Positions 1 through 9,082 are shown, numbered from the stretch's first letter. The stretch is 32,257 nt of DNA from Synechococcaceae cyanobacterium (GCA_947461705.1 CANHMF010000013.1:1-32257), one strand, 5' to 3'. The notes: a model not told the origin generated them from the sequence alone. A program made the numbers and translations.

Positions 1-1
1 C

Positions 2-1015
2 TTGAAGCCGCTGCCGGCCTGCCCTCGGGCCGGCGGGGTGGCGCGGCTCCACTCGGGTGTGGTTGATCAGGGCTGTGGCGCGGCAGTGCTCAGCCAGCAG
101 AGTCGCTACAGCGCCCGCACCCTCGCCATCAAGGCCAGCATCAACCAGGCCGCTCTGGCCTGTCGCCCCGTGGCCTCGGGGCACTCACTTCTGGGTGAGG
201 TCGTGCCTGCCAGGCCCCTGCTTCAGCAACAGGCGCAAGGGGCCCTGCAGCAGTTGCTGGGCTGGTGGGCCTGGTGCATGGGGCCGGCCTCGCGGCCGCC
301 ACAGCTGGGGGGAGCTGAACTGCTGGCTCAGCTCCATCTGGTGAGCCTGGCCTCCGCCTCGGACCTGATCGATCCATTGGTGGATACGGACACCCTCGCG
401 GCGATGGCCCGCACCCTCTTTGGTGCGGGGCCCCAGCAGCTGGTGCCAGGGATCCGGCTGTTGCGCCGCCGCCGCCGCCATGGTCAGCTCCTGGCTGGTG
501 ATCTCTGCCCGCACAGTGGTCTCCAACTCGCCTATCTGCAGGACCAGCTGGCCGGGCTGGATGCCGTGGGCAGGATCCCAGATTGGGTCCTGTCCTGGCA
601 GCCCCAGTTCCAGCAGTGGATGGCTCTGTTCGCTGACACCCTCACACCGGATCGACACCTCTGGCAGCTGGGGCCTGCGGATCCGCTGCTCCCCGTCCGC
701 TACGACCTGATGCTGGCTTTGGTCAGCCACCATGGCGCCCATCCAACCCAGCCGGTGGATGCGCTGCTGCGGGCCATCAGCCGCCTGCGTTTGATCCGGC
801 GCGGCCTCTTGCCCTGGGCCCAGGCTGCGGAAGCTCGGGGGCTGCTGCGACTGGTGGCCCATCTGGCGGATCGCCTCGGTGTGCTCGATCCCGCCCTGGC
901 CTCGGAGCTCGAGGCCCTCACCCTGGAGCTGGGGACTGCTGCGCTGGGGCCCCAGGCGCGGCTGTCCCTGCCGCCCCACTGGTGGTTGCTCTCCGATCAG
1001 GAGCCCACACGATGA
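2..1015 (+). CDS. Hypothetical protein, probably 5'-truncated by the window edge
   Basis: I do not recognise this protein. The frame is open from the first bases, and the TTG at position 2 is only the first possible start inside the window, so the gene probably begins upstream. The visible 337 residues are rich in Leu, Gln, Ala and Arg, with no signal peptide and no clear membrane segment. A run of five Arg near residue 155 comes from a short CGC codon repeat. The stop overlaps the start of the next gene as ATGA, which implies translational coupling with the first sulfotransferase-like gene and a shared operon. A role in the same surface-glycan process is inferred from position only. Dense GC-rich codon use like its neighbours and the coupling support a real gene. 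Confidence 0.6.
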   Translation: MKPLPACPRAGGVARLHSGVVDQGCGAAVLSQQSRYSARTLAIKASINQAALACRPVASGHSLLGEVVPARPLLQQQAQGALQQLLGWWAWCMGPASRPPQLGGAELLAQLHLVSLASASDLIDPLVDTDTLAAMARTLFGAGPQQLVPGIRLLRRRRRHGQLLAGDLCPHSGLQLAYLQDQLAGLDAVGRIPDWVLSWQPQFQQWMALFADTLTPDRHLWQLGPADPLLPVRYDLMLALVSHHGAHPTQPVDALLRAISRLRLIRRGLLPWAQAAEARGLLRLVAHLADRLGVLDPALASELEALTLELGTAALGPQARLSLPPHWWLLSDQEPTR

Positions 1016-2115
1016 CGCGTCTGCTGCTGCACATCGGCTCCCCGAAGGCGGGATCGTCGGCGATCCAGGCCAGCCTGGCGGCCCAGGCGGCCGTGTCCAG
1101 GCGCTGGGATTGGTCGTCCCAGCGCTGGATCTGTCTGCCCCCCAACCCCTACGGCAAGCCCTATCCCTCCGGCTTCATTGCGGCCCGCTATCTCGAGCCG
1201 CAGCACTTGCCCCGCTACATCAAATTGCGGCGTCAAGCCAACCCTGCAGGTTTTGAAGGCGACGTGGAGCGCTATCACGCCCTGCTCAAGCGCCAGCTAC
1301 AGCCTCGTCTGCGGCCCAGGCCAGCCGGTGCCCTGCTCTCCTGCGAATACCTCTGGCGCATTCCTGCGGCGGCGGTGGCCCAGCTGAAGGCTGAGTTCGA
1401 GGCCATGGGCGTGGAGCAGTTCCGCGTGGTGGCCTACGTGCGTGAGCCCTCGGCCGTTTATGGCTCGGCATTGCAGCAGTGGGCCCGCCTGTCCACCCAG
1501 CTGCAGCGGTTTGATCCGCATCAGTGGCGTTACGACCTGCGCAAGCGCCTCGAGGCCTGGGCCTCCGTGTTTGGGGAGGCCCTGCTGGTGCGGCCCTTTG
1601 ACCGTGGCCAGCTCCCTGGGGGCTGTGTGGTGGCCGACCTTCAACAACAGGCTGCCGCCTGGGTGGGTGAGCCGTGCTGGCCGCTGCAACTGCAGCCAGC
1701 GCCGGCGGTGAACAGCTCGGCCACCACGGAGGAGTTGTTGGCCATGCAGGAGCTGATGCGTGGCCAGCCGGCGAATCCCGCTGGTTCCGCAGTGCTGCGC
1801 ACCCGGGACCTGGGCCGCCTGTGGGACCAGCTGGCAGCGATCACGGCCGTGCAGCAGGGATCCAAGATCCAGCTGCTGCCGGCCGTTGCCCATGTGATTC
1901 GGACGCGGCATCAGGCCGATCTGGAGTGGCTGGCTGAGGCCCACGGCGTTCAGTTTCCCGATCCGCTGGAGGGGGATCAGGCCTTCAACTCCTGGCCAGA
2001 CCCAGGGGCCACGGATGGGGCCCCAGCGCTGCAGGATCTGCTCCAGAGTCCCCGCCATGGGGCGTTGCTCCAGACGCTGCGCCAGCGGCTGGCCGATGTT
2101 GTGCTGCCGGGTTGA
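1012..2115 (+). CDS. Sulfotransferase-like protein, first copy of a tandem pair
   Basis: This 367-residue protein resembles bacterial PAPS-dependent sulfotransferases. HIGSPKAGSSAIQ at residues 7-19 matches the 5'-phosphosulfate-binding loop (family form about HIGxxKTGTTxxQ), including its Lys. YVREPSAVYGSALQQW at about 142-157 looks like the 3'-phosphate-binding region, with Arg144 and Ser152 in the expected places. Family knowledge suggests transfer of sulfate from PAPS to a carbohydrate hydroxyl in the cytoplasm; the acceptor is unknown. I chose the ATG at 1012 rather than the track GTG at 982 because it gives an ATGA overlap with the upstream stop and begins directly at the first beta strand, as in the paralog. 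It is followed after 6 bp by a clear paralog. A kinase-like P-loop protein is a less likely alternative. Confidence 0.72.
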   Translation: MTRLLLHIGSPKAGSSAIQASLAAQAAVSRRWDWSSQRWICLPPNPYGKPYPSGFIAARYLEPQHLPRYIKLRRQANPAGFEGDVERYHALLKRQLQPRLRPRPAGALLSCEYLWRIPAAAVAQLKAEFEAMGVEQFRVVAYVREPSAVYGSALQQWARLSTQLQRFDPHQWRYDLRKRLEAWASVFGEALLVRPFDRGQLPGGCVVADLQQQAAAWVGEPCWPLQLQPAPAVNSSATTEELLAMQELMRGQPANPAGSAVLRTRDLGRLWDQLAAITAVQQGSKIQLLPAVAHVIRTRHQADLEWLAEAHGVQFPDPLEGDQAFNSWPDPGATDGAPALQDLLQSPRHGALLQTLRQRLADVVLPG

Positions 2116-2121
2116 TTGGGC

Positions 2122-3231
2122 ATGAGTCGTCTATTCCTGCATATCGGTTCTCCCAAGGCCGGCTCCTCTGCGATTCAGGCCGGTCTGCAGGGGCTGGCGT
2201 CTGACCCCGTGGCCGCGGCTGCGGGGCTGCAGGTGCTTCCGCCCAATCCCTATGGCAAGCCGTTGCCATCTGGTTTTGTGGCTGCGCGCTACCTCCCCCT
2301 GGATGATTTGCCCCGCTATCTCCAGCTGCGCCAGCAGCGGGATCCTGAGCAGTTCAGCCGTGATCTGGACGATTACCAGGCTGTGCTGACGGATCGGCTC
2401 ATGCCGCTTCAGGACCCCCGCTGGCGCTGGCAGAAAGCCCAGCGCCAGGCCTGGAACGGCACGGCCGTGTTGTCGTCGGAATACCTGTGGCGTCTGCCGA
2501 TTGAGCAGATCCAAGCCCTCCGCAAGGATTTTGAGGCCCTTGGCGTTACCGAGTTCCGGGTGATGGCCTACGTGCGCGAGCCCGTTTCGGCCTACGGTTC
2601 GTTTCTGCAGCAGTGGTTGCGGCTCTCCACCGACTTGGAGCGCTACAACCCGCTGCACTGGCATTACCAACCCCGCCAGCACCTGGAGGCCTGGGCGGCT
2701 GTGTTCGGCAACGATCTCGTGGTGCGTCCCTTCGTGCGGGAGCAGCTGCGGGAGCGCTCCGTGGTGAGCGATTGTTTCGCGGCGCTGGGGGCCTGGGTTG
2801 GCTGTGCCCTGCCCGTGCCGGAGTTGCCGGTCGCGAACGAGGCCTTCAGCACCGAGGAGCTGTTTCTGGTGCAAGACCTCTTGCGCGCTCTGCCGGCCGA
2901 CCAGTGGTCTGATCCGCAGTGGCCCTTCCGGATGGCGCGGTTTCGCCGCTTGCTGCGATCCGCTGCTCAGCCCCTCGGTTGCCAGCCCGTGCGTCTCCAG
3001 CCCTGGGTGGCCTGCCAGGTTTGGCAGCGGCATCAGCACGACCTGGCCTGGCTGAAGCAGCAGCATGGCCTCACCTTCCCCGCCCCTGCAGCCGCGCTAT
3101 CCCAGGCCCTGGCACCGGAGCAGCGCGGCGCTTTCGCGCTGGAGCAACTCCTCTGCCCGCCGGAGAGTTCGGAACGGACGCTGGCCTTGATGCGGGGGCA
3201 ACTGGTCGCCGTGCTTGCGGAAGGGGTGTGA
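2122..3231 (+). CDS. Sulfotransferase-like protein, second copy of the tandem pair
   Basis: This 369-residue paralog aligns with the preceding gene along its whole length. It keeps the 5'-phosphosulfate loop HIGSPKAGSSAIQ at residues 7-19 and a 3'-phosphate-type segment around Arg152 to Ser160 (YVREPVSAYGS). Both copies share a block of the form NPYGKPxPSGFxAARYL and another of the form SxEYLWRxP. Relative to copy one it lacks a dozen residues near position 30 and has extra residues near 100. The ATG at 2122 was preferred over the TTG at 2116 because it reproduces the N-terminus of copy one. The predicted role is PAPS-dependent sulfation of a glycan in the cytoplasm. The pair may modify different positions or acceptors, which is inference. 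Confidence 0.72.
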   Translation: MSRLFLHIGSPKAGSSAIQAGLQGLASDPVAAAAGLQVLPPNPYGKPLPSGFVAARYLPLDDLPRYLQLRQQRDPEQFSRDLDDYQAVLTDRLMPLQDPRWRWQKAQRQAWNGTAVLSSEYLWRLPIEQIQALRKDFEALGVTEFRVMAYVREPVSAYGSFLQQWLRLSTDLERYNPLHWHYQPRQHLEAWAAVFGNDLVVRPFVREQLRERSVVSDCFAALGAWVGCALPVPELPVANEAFSTEELFLVQDLLRALPADQWSDPQWPFRMARFRRLLRSAAQPLGCQPVRLQPWVACQVWQRHQHDLAWLKQQHGLTFPAPAAALSQALAPEQRGAFALEQLLCPPESSERTLALMRGQLVAVLAEGV

Positions 3232-3292
3232 GCCCCTCCTAGGCTGGGCTGATGCAGCGGACCCACTGGGGCGTACGCCGCTCTCCCCCCTG

Positions 3293-5692
3293 GTGTCCCA
3301 AGGATTTCTCGCCGGCCTCAACGACGCCCAGCGCAAGGCTGTGGATCACCACACCGGTCCACTGCTGGTGGTGGCCGGCGCCGGCAGCGGCAAGACCCGG
3401 GCCCTCACCCACCGCATCGCCCACCTGATCGGCCACCACGGCGTGGATCCAGCTGAGCTGCTGGCCGTGACCTTCACCAACAAGGCCGCCCGCGAGATGA
3501 AGGAGCGGCTGGAGTTGCTGCTGGCCCAGAAACTCGCCCAGAGCCAGTTCGGCCAGCCCTGGAGCACCCTGCCGCCGGTGGAGCAGCGCCAACTGCGCAG
3601 CCGCATCTACCGCGAGGTGATCAAGGACCTCTGGATCGGCACCTTCCACGCCCTGTTTGCGCGGTTGCTGCGCTTCGACATCGACAAGTTCAAGGATCCG
3701 GAGGGGCTGAGCTGGACGCGCCAGTTCTCCATCTACGACGAGGGCGACACCCAGAGCCTCGTGAAGGAGATCGTGACCCAGGAGCTGGGCCTCGACCCCA
3801 AGCGGTTTGAACCCAAGAAGGTGCGCTGGGCCATCAGCAGTGCCAAGAACCAGGGCTGGATGCCCGAGCAGCTGGAGGCCGATGCCGGCGGCCAGCGCGG
3901 CAAGTTGATGGCCGAAACCTACCGGCGCTACCGGCGGGCCCTGGCGGCCAACAATGCCCTTGATTTCGATGATCTGCTGCTGCTGCCGGTGCAGCTGCTG
4001 CGCCAGAACGCGCAGGTGCGGGGCTACTGGCACCGGCGCTTCCGCCATGTGCTGGTGGATGAGTATCAGGACACCAACCGCACCCAGTACGACCTGATCA
4101 AGTTGCTGGTGACCGATGGCCAGGATCCGGAGGTGTACGACAACTGGGAAGGCCGCTCCGTGTTTGTGGTGGGCGATGCCGACCAGAGCATCTACAGCTT
4201 CCGGGCCGCCGATTTCACGATCCTGATGGGCTTCCAGGACGACTTCGGCGATGGTGCCGCCGATGACGCCACCCGCACGATGGTGAAGCTGGAGGAGAAC
4301 TACCGCTCCACCGCCACGATCCTGGAGGCGGCCAATGCCCTGATCGCCAACAACAGCGAGCGCATCGACAAGGTCCTGCGCCCTACCCGCGGCGAAGGGG
4401 AGCTGATCACCCTCACCCGCTGCGACGACGAGATCGCCGAGGCGGAGGCGGTGGTGCACCGCATGCGCATGCTCGATGCCGCCCACCCCGACCTGCGCTG
4501 GGGCGATATGGCCGTGTTGTACCGCACCAATGCCCAATCCCGCGCCATGGAGGAATCGCTGGTCCGCTGGGGCATTCCCTACATCGTGGTGGGGGGCCTG
4601 CGCTTTTACGACCGACGCGAGATCAAGGATGTGCTCGCGTACCTGAAGTTGCTGGTGAATCCGGCGGACACGGTGAGCCTGCTGCGGGTGCTCAACACCC
4701 CCAAGCGCGGCATCGGCAAAACCACGATTGAGCGGCTCACGGATGCGGCCAACCAGCTGGGTATTCCCCTCTGGGAGGTGGTGCGCGATCCCGAGGCCGT
4801 GCGCTCCCTCGGTGGCCGCTCCGCCAAGGGCCTCCTGCAGTTCTGCGAGCTCATCCACGATCTGCAGGCGCGATCCCAGGAGGCAGCGCCCTCGGAGCTG
4901 GTGCAGCGGGTGATGGAGCAGAGCGGCTATGTGGCCGAGTTGATCGCCGATGGCACCGATGAGGCGGAAGACCGCCGCCGCAACCTCAACGAGCTGGTGA
5001 ATGCCGCCCTGCAATACCAGGAGGAGAACGAGGAGGGCTCGCTGGAGGATTTCCTGGCCTCCGCGGCGCTGGCCAGCGATGCCGACAGCAAGGACACCGA
5101 GCAGGACCGGGTGACCCTGATGACCCTGCACGCCAGCAAGGGCCTGGAGTTCCCTGTGGTGTTTCTGGTGGGGATGGAGCAGGGGCTGTTCCCCAGCTAC
5201 CGCTCCCTGGAGGATCCCGCCGCCATGGAGGAGGAGCGGCGCCTCTGCTACGTGGGCATCACCCGGGCCAAGGAGCGGCTGTTCCTCTCCCATGCCAGTG
5301 AGCGGCGTCTATGGGGGGGCATGCGCGAGCCGGCGGTGCCCTCGGTCTTTCTCTCGGAGCTGCCGGAGGAGCTGGTGCAGGGCGATATCCCCCGCAGTGG
5401 TGGTGCCGCCATCCGTCGGGAGAACCGGCTGGAGCGCCTCACCCGGGTGGACCGCCAGGACAGCCAGCGGGTTCAGGCGGGTGGCGCGGCGGCAGGCCCG
5501 GCCAATGCGGTGCGCCGCCGGGGTGCCGCGAAGGCCTGGGCCGTCGGTGATCGCCTGCAGCATGCTGCCTTTGGCGAGGGTCAGGTGACCCACCTGTTCG
5601 GCAGCGGCGAGAAGATCTCACTCGCGGTGAAATTTGAGGGCATGGGGCCCAAGATCCTCGATCCGCGCCTGGCGCCGATTGAGCCGCTGTGA
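3293..5692 (+). CDS. uvrD: UvrD/PcrA-type superfamily 1 DNA helicase
   Basis: This is an ATP-dependent 3'-5' DNA helicase of the UvrD/PcrA/Rep family, acting in nucleotide excision repair, mismatch repair and replication restart. The helicase motifs occur in order: Walker A AGAGSGKT with Lys34, TFTNKAAREM (Ia), DEYQDTN (II), GDADQSIYSFRAAD (III), EENYRST (IV), TLHASKGLEFP (V) and YVGITRAKERL (VI). The C-terminus carries a Tudor-like segment beginning WAVGDRLQHAAFGEG, as in PcrA/UvrD. The length of 799 residues fits the family. I chose the GTG at 3293 because family N-termini begin just before FLAGLNDAQR. The track start at 3215 would overlap the previous gene and add an unconserved extension. 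It is probably an independent transcription unit. Confidence 0.93.
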   Translation: MSQGFLAGLNDAQRKAVDHHTGPLLVVAGAGSGKTRALTHRIAHLIGHHGVDPAELLAVTFTNKAAREMKERLELLLAQKLAQSQFGQPWSTLPPVEQRQLRSRIYREVIKDLWIGTFHALFARLLRFDIDKFKDPEGLSWTRQFSIYDEGDTQSLVKEIVTQELGLDPKRFEPKKVRWAISSAKNQGWMPEQLEADAGGQRGKLMAETYRRYRRALAANNALDFDDLLLLPVQLLRQNAQVRGYWHRRFRHVLVDEYQDTNRTQYDLIKLLVTDGQDPEVYDNWEGRSVFVVGDADQSIYSFRAADFTILMGFQDDFGDGAADDATRTMVKLEENYRSTATILEAANALIANNSERIDKVLRPTRGEGELITLTRCDDEIAEAEAVVHRMRMLDAAHPDLRWGDMAVLYRTNAQSRAMEESLVRWGIPYIVVGGLRFYDRREIKDVLAYLKLLVNPADTVSLLRVLNTPKRGIGKTTIERLTDAANQLGIPLWEVVRDPEAVRSLGGRSAKGLLQFCELIHDLQARSQEAAPSELVQRVMEQSGYVAELIADGTDEAEDRRRNLNELVNAALQYQEENEEGSLEDFLASAALASDADSKDTEQDRVTLMTLHASKGLEFPVVFLVGMEQGLFPSYRSLEDPAAMEEERRLCYVGITRAKERLFLSHASERRLWGGMREPAVPSVFLSELPEELVQGDIPRSGGAAIRRENRLERLTRVDRQDSQRVQAGGAAAGPANAVRRRGAAKAWAVGDRLQHAAFGEGQVTHLFGSGEKISLAVKFEGMGPKILDPRLAPIEPL

Positions 5693-5774
5693 GCGCCGTT
5701 GACCATGGGTGCGATGGGCCATCGCGTCTGGAGGCCTTCTGACTGACGGGTCGCTCCACGCAACGATCCCCGGC

Positions 5775-6986
5775 GTGCCACCTCGCCTGTTGCACGCCCT
5801 GGAAGCCGCTGCCGCTGGTCGGGAGATTGCGTTGGTGGGTGGTGCTGTGCGCGATCTCCTGCTGCATCGGGTGCACTGTGATCCTTGGCGCGGTTTGCCT
5901 GATCTCGATCTTGTGGTGGAAGGCAGTGCCGCCGAGCTGGTGGAACGCCTGGCCGGGATCCTGCCGCCGGGAGCCGTGCGTTGGTGCCGGGATCACGGTG
6001 CCTACGGAACGGTGGAGCTGGAGCTCCAGTGGCCGGAGGGTGAGAGCTGGCTGCTGGATGTGGCCACGGCGCGACGCGAGCACTATCCGCAGCCCGGACA
6101 CAATCCGGAGGTTTTGCCAGGTTTGCTCGCCGACGATCTGGCCCGTCGTGACTTCACCGTGAACGCCATGGCGCTCTGCCTCAGCAGTGGTGCCTTGCTG
6201 GATCCCCATGGCGGTCAGCGGGATCTGGCGCAGCGCGAGCTGCGTTTGCTGCACGAGCAGTCCATCCGTGACGATCCCACCCGTTTGCTGCGGGCAGCCC
6301 GGTATGCCGCGCGGCTCGGTTTTGCGCTGGCAGCGGCCAGTGGTCAGCAGGTGGTGGACACCCTGAGCCGATGGCCCTGGGATTGGCGGCCTGGTGACCC
6401 GCCCGAGCTGGCCCCTCCGGCCTTGGCCAGCCGCTTGCGGATGGAGCTCAACGTGTTGCTCAGTCGGGAGCCTTGGGGTGAGGCCCTGGCCGCCCTCCAG
6501 GATTGGGGGGGGCTGGTCTTGCTGGATGCAGCCTTGCAGAACGATCGCCATTGGCGCCAGCGTCTGTCCTGGGCCCAGCGCTTTGGTGTGCCATTGATTG
6601 TGGCGCTGTTGGCCCAGGCCAGTGACCCCTGCGCCTTAGCCCGCCGACTCCAGTTGCCCCATCAGCAGCAGCGCAGCTTGCGCTCACTCGTCAGCCTGCG
6701 CCAGTGGTTGGCCGAACTGGAGTCCGCGGAAACCGAGCACTGGTCGGCCTCCGCCTGGACGCAGCGCCTGGAAGCACAGCCCGACGCCGCGTTGGCGGTT
6801 CCCCTCGCCCTGGCCTGTGGCGATCCACAGCGGCGTCCCCTGCTGCGCTGGTGGTTGCGTTGGCGTCATGTCGGGCCGGGCATCACGGCTCAGGCGTTGC
6901 TGGATGCTGGGATGCGGCCCGGACCCGCCTTGGGCGAACGGCTGCGGGAGTTGCGCGCGGAACGGCTGGATGCGGAGAGGATTTGA
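5775..6986 (+). CDS. cca: CCA-adding / poly(A) polymerase family tRNA nucleotidyltransferase
   Basis: This is a class II tRNA nucleotidyltransferase/poly(A) polymerase. The family adds or repairs the 3' CCA end of tRNA in the cytoplasm. The N-terminal nucleotidyltransferase domain has LVGGAVRDLLL, then DLDLVVEG with the metal-binding aspartates, and DLARRDFTVNAMAL. LLDPHGGQRDL and IRDDPTRLLRAARYAARLGF lead into the RNA-binding helical region. The 403-residue length fits. GTG 5775 is preferred because family proteins begin about a dozen residues before LVGGAVRD. The longer track start (GTG 5709) adds an unconserved 22-residue extension. In some bacteria CC-adding and A-adding functions are on separate proteins, which sequence alone cannot settle here. 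It lies 6 bp upstream of the glycosyltransferase and may be co-transcribed with it. Confidence 0.88.
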   Translation: MPPRLLHALEAAAAGREIALVGGAVRDLLLHRVHCDPWRGLPDLDLVVEGSAAELVERLAGILPPGAVRWCRDHGAYGTVELELQWPEGESWLLDVATARREHYPQPGHNPEVLPGLLADDLARRDFTVNAMALCLSSGALLDPHGGQRDLAQRELRLLHEQSIRDDPTRLLRAARYAARLGFALAAASGQQVVDTLSRWPWDWRPGDPPELAPPALASRLRMELNVLLSREPWGEALAALQDWGGLVLLDAALQNDRHWRQRLSWAQRFGVPLIVALLAQASDPCALARRLQLPHQQQRSLRSLVSLRQWLAELESAETEHWSASAWTQRLEAQPDAALAVPLALACGDPQRRPLLRWWLRWRHVGPGITAQALLDAGMRPGPALGERLRELRAERLDAERI

Positions 6987-6992
6987 CCTGTG

Positions 6993-7886
6993 ATGGCCAC
7001 CCAGCAGACCTTGCCTCGCGTGGGTGTCGTGATCCCCGTGTACAACGACTGGCAGGGCCTGCAACGCTGTCTGCAGGCCCTGGCCCAGCAGACCTATCCC
7101 CCAGAACGGTGGCGGGTTCGGGTGGTGGATAACGGCTCAGACGACTGGCCTGCTGAGCCGGTTTTCCCGTTACCCGTGGAGGTGCTGCGCTGTCCGCAGC
7201 CCGGTTCCTATGCCGCCCGCAATCTCGCTGCCCTTGGCTGGGATGTGGATGTGCTGGCCTTTACCGATGCCGATTGCCTTCCCGAACCCGATTGGCTGTT
7301 GGAGGGTTTGGCGTGTGTTGATCCCGCAGCTGTTGCCGCTGATCTAGTGGCTGGTGCGATCCGGCTCACCGCGAGGTGCTCGGTGGCGCCCTCAGCGGCT
7401 GAACAACTGGATCAGATTCTCGGGTTTGATCAGGGGCGCACGGTTCGCCGGGCTGGATATGGCGCTACGGCGAATCTGTTTGTGCGTGCTTCTGTGTTTC
7501 ATGCCCTGGCGGGTTTCCAAGCTCACACCAGGTCAGGCGGTGATCGGGATTTCTGTACGAGGGCTCTTCGCATCGGTTCAACACTCGTCTACGCACCCCG
7601 AGCACGTGTGGCTCACCCGGCGCGTGGCTGGTCGGCGTTGGTTCAAAAGCAGCGCCGCATTGTGGGTGGACAGCTGGCACTGGCCTCCCCGGGGGTGGGG
7701 CCTCGCCTGATCGTGCTGGGGTTGTCGATGAGGCCCCTGGCCTCCGAATGGTGGAGGGTGCTGCGTGTTCCCGGGTTGCGTGGTTGGCGCCGTTGGGAGT
7801 TATTGCTTCTGGCTTGTCGTCTACGACTGGCTGTGTTGTTGGAGTGGGCTCGTTTGCAGTGGCCGGGCCAGCAGCCATTGCGCTGA
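6993..7886 (+). CDS. Family 2 glycosyltransferase
   Basis: This is a GT-A fold, family-2 inverting glycosyltransferase that moves a sugar from a nucleotide-sugar donor, probably onto a lipid-linked or polysaccharide acceptor at the inner face of the membrane. Visible motifs are VIPVYNDWQGLQRCL near the N-terminus, VVDNGSDD, the metal/nucleotide-binding FTDADCLPEPDWL at about residue 90, and SGGDRDFCTRAL at about 185, the usual catalytic-base region. The C-terminus is hydrophobic and basic, which could give peripheral membrane association. I chose ATG 6993 over the adjacent GTG 6990. It runs convergently toward the O-antigen-ligase-like gene only 14 bp away, which supports a shared surface-polysaccharide role. 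Donor and acceptor cannot be read from the sequence. Confidence 0.85.
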   Translation: MATQQTLPRVGVVIPVYNDWQGLQRCLQALAQQTYPPERWRVRVVDNGSDDWPAEPVFPLPVEVLRCPQPGSYAARNLAALGWDVDVLAFTDADCLPEPDWLLEGLACVDPAAVAADLVAGAIRLTARCSVAPSAAEQLDQILGFDQGRTVRRAGYGATANLFVRASVFHALAGFQAHTRSGGDRDFCTRALRIGSTLVYAPRARVAHPARGWSALVQKQRRIVGGQLALASPGVGPRLIVLGLSMRPLASEWWRVLRVPGLRGWRRWELLLLACRLRLAVLLEWARLQWPGQQPLR

Positions 7887-7900
7887 GGATTGTGGATGAA

Positions 7901-9082
7901 CTACTGCTGCTGGGCGATCTCTTTGGTGGGGCTCGTCAGGGCTGCAAGGGTGAATCCGATCAGCACCTGGTTCAGCATGAGATAGATCTCATAGCTGGTC
8001 GTCATGGCCATCAGCAGGAGGTAGACACTCAGGGGGAGCAGTGTGGACAGCACGAGGGTGTCGCCGCTTGGTGCTGCGATCAGGCGCTGCCGTAAGCGCT
8101 GTCCAACCCAAAAACAGGTGCCCACCAATGCAGTGAGTCCTGCCAGGCCGGTTTCGGCCATCAGCTGTGCGCCAACGTTATGGGCGTGGGGCAATCCCTC
8201 GGGTTTGCCGGCTGCGCGCACGATGGGTAAATGATCGCCATCGCAGTGGGAGCGAACCTTCTGGTTGTATCCCAGTCCAAAGAGGGCTTTGCCTTGCTTG
8301 AGTGGTGCCTTGGCCCAGCACAGGGCGGTTGGAAAGCGCATGCCATCACTCAGGCGGTTGATCGCGGCATCGGGGGCATAGCGATACCAGAGTTGAAGTG
8401 AGCCCAGGCTCAGTCCGGCGATCAGGCCTAGGCCCAGCAGTGCTTTAACCAGAGAGCGGCCTTTGCTGCAATGCCGCAGGATCGCAGCCAGGAGAAGGCT
8501 GAGTAGTGGTGCCGCAAGCGCGGCACGGGATCCAGACATCACGGCGAGCGGCAGGGTCAGGCTGGCCATGCACAGCCAGCCGACGCTGGAACGCTTGTCA
8601 GGACTGGAGCGGCCGAGCCCCCAGGCTGTGATCATCAGGATTCCCAGCAGAAAGCTGAGTCGGTTGACATTGAATCCTGGGAACTTCAGCAGATCTGGTC
8701 CATTGATCAACATGCCGTAGATGCCCAGGGGGATCAAGCTGCTGCTGATCCAGGCGAAGGATGTACGCCATTGCTGTGTGCTGCGGTGGAGCCCTGCGGC
8801 AAACGCCAAGGCAATCACCATGAGATCCGTTGGATCCGAGGGTTGCATGCCCTTGTCGTTGAGGATGATGCCGGCATTCACGAGAAATAGGCCCACCAGC
8901 AACCAGGCCCAGTGCTCCTTCAGGGCTTGGCGGGCTAACCGGAGCAGCAGCCAAAGTCCCAAGACCCCGTAGGCCCAGCGGCTTTGGTCCAGGCAAAGGA
9001 GTGCTGTTGCCAGCGGGAAGGCCAGATCCAGCCAGGGATCGATCAGGGACAGGCTGGCGTGTAGCCGTGCCACGACAATCAC
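7901..9082 (-). CDS. O-antigen ligase / Wzy-type polymerase-like membrane protein
   Basis: This is a multi-pass membrane protein of 393 residues with about ten hydrophobic segments. It contains GLPHAHNVGAQLMAETGLAGL near residue 310, the hallmark periplasmic region of the O-antigen ligase/Wzy_C family (typical pattern HxHNxxLxxxxExGxxG). SGSRAALAAPLLSLLLAA near residue 180 also fits the family. Such proteins join glycan chains on the periplasmic side, either ligating O-antigen to lipid A core or polymerising repeat units, and the two roles cannot be told apart here. The GTG start at 9082 overlaps the galE stop as GTGA, so the two are translationally coupled. Third codon positions look less GC-rich than in the helicase gene (by eye, not counted), possibly marking accessory DNA. 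Confidence 0.82.
   Translation of the reverse strand: MIVVARLHASLSLIDPWLDLAFPLATALLCLDQSRWAYGVLGLWLLLRLARQALKEHWAWLLVGLFLVNAGIILNDKGMQPSDPTDLMVIALAFAAGLHRSTQQWRTSFAWISSSLIPLGIYGMLINGPDLLKFPGFNVNRLSFLLGILMITAWGLGRSSPDKRSSVGWLCMASLTLPLAVMSGSRAALAAPLLSLLLAAILRHCSKGRSLVKALLGLGLIAGLSLGSLQLWYRYAPDAAINRLSDGMRFPTALCWAKAPLKQGKALFGLGYNQKVRSHCDGDHLPIVRAAGKPEGLPHAHNVGAQLMAETGLAGLTALVGTCFWVGQRLRQRLIAAPSGDTLVLSTLLPLSVYLLLMAMTTSYEIYLMLNQVLIGFTLAALTSPTKEIAQQQ

Noticed and set aside
463-481. CGC triplet repeat encoding five Arg in the first gene
   Set aside because: It is a short run in a GC-rich coding region with no sign of a larger repeat.
3239-5293. 684-residue minus-strand ORF opposite uvrD
   Set aside because: It is exactly antisense to a fully conserved helicase and has low-complexity His/Leu/Gln/Gly-rich sequence, as expected of a shadow frame in GC-rich DNA.
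5439-6551. 370-residue minus-strand ORF opposite the 3' end of uvrD and the cca gene
   Set aside because: It is antisense to two conserved genes and contains no protein-family motif.
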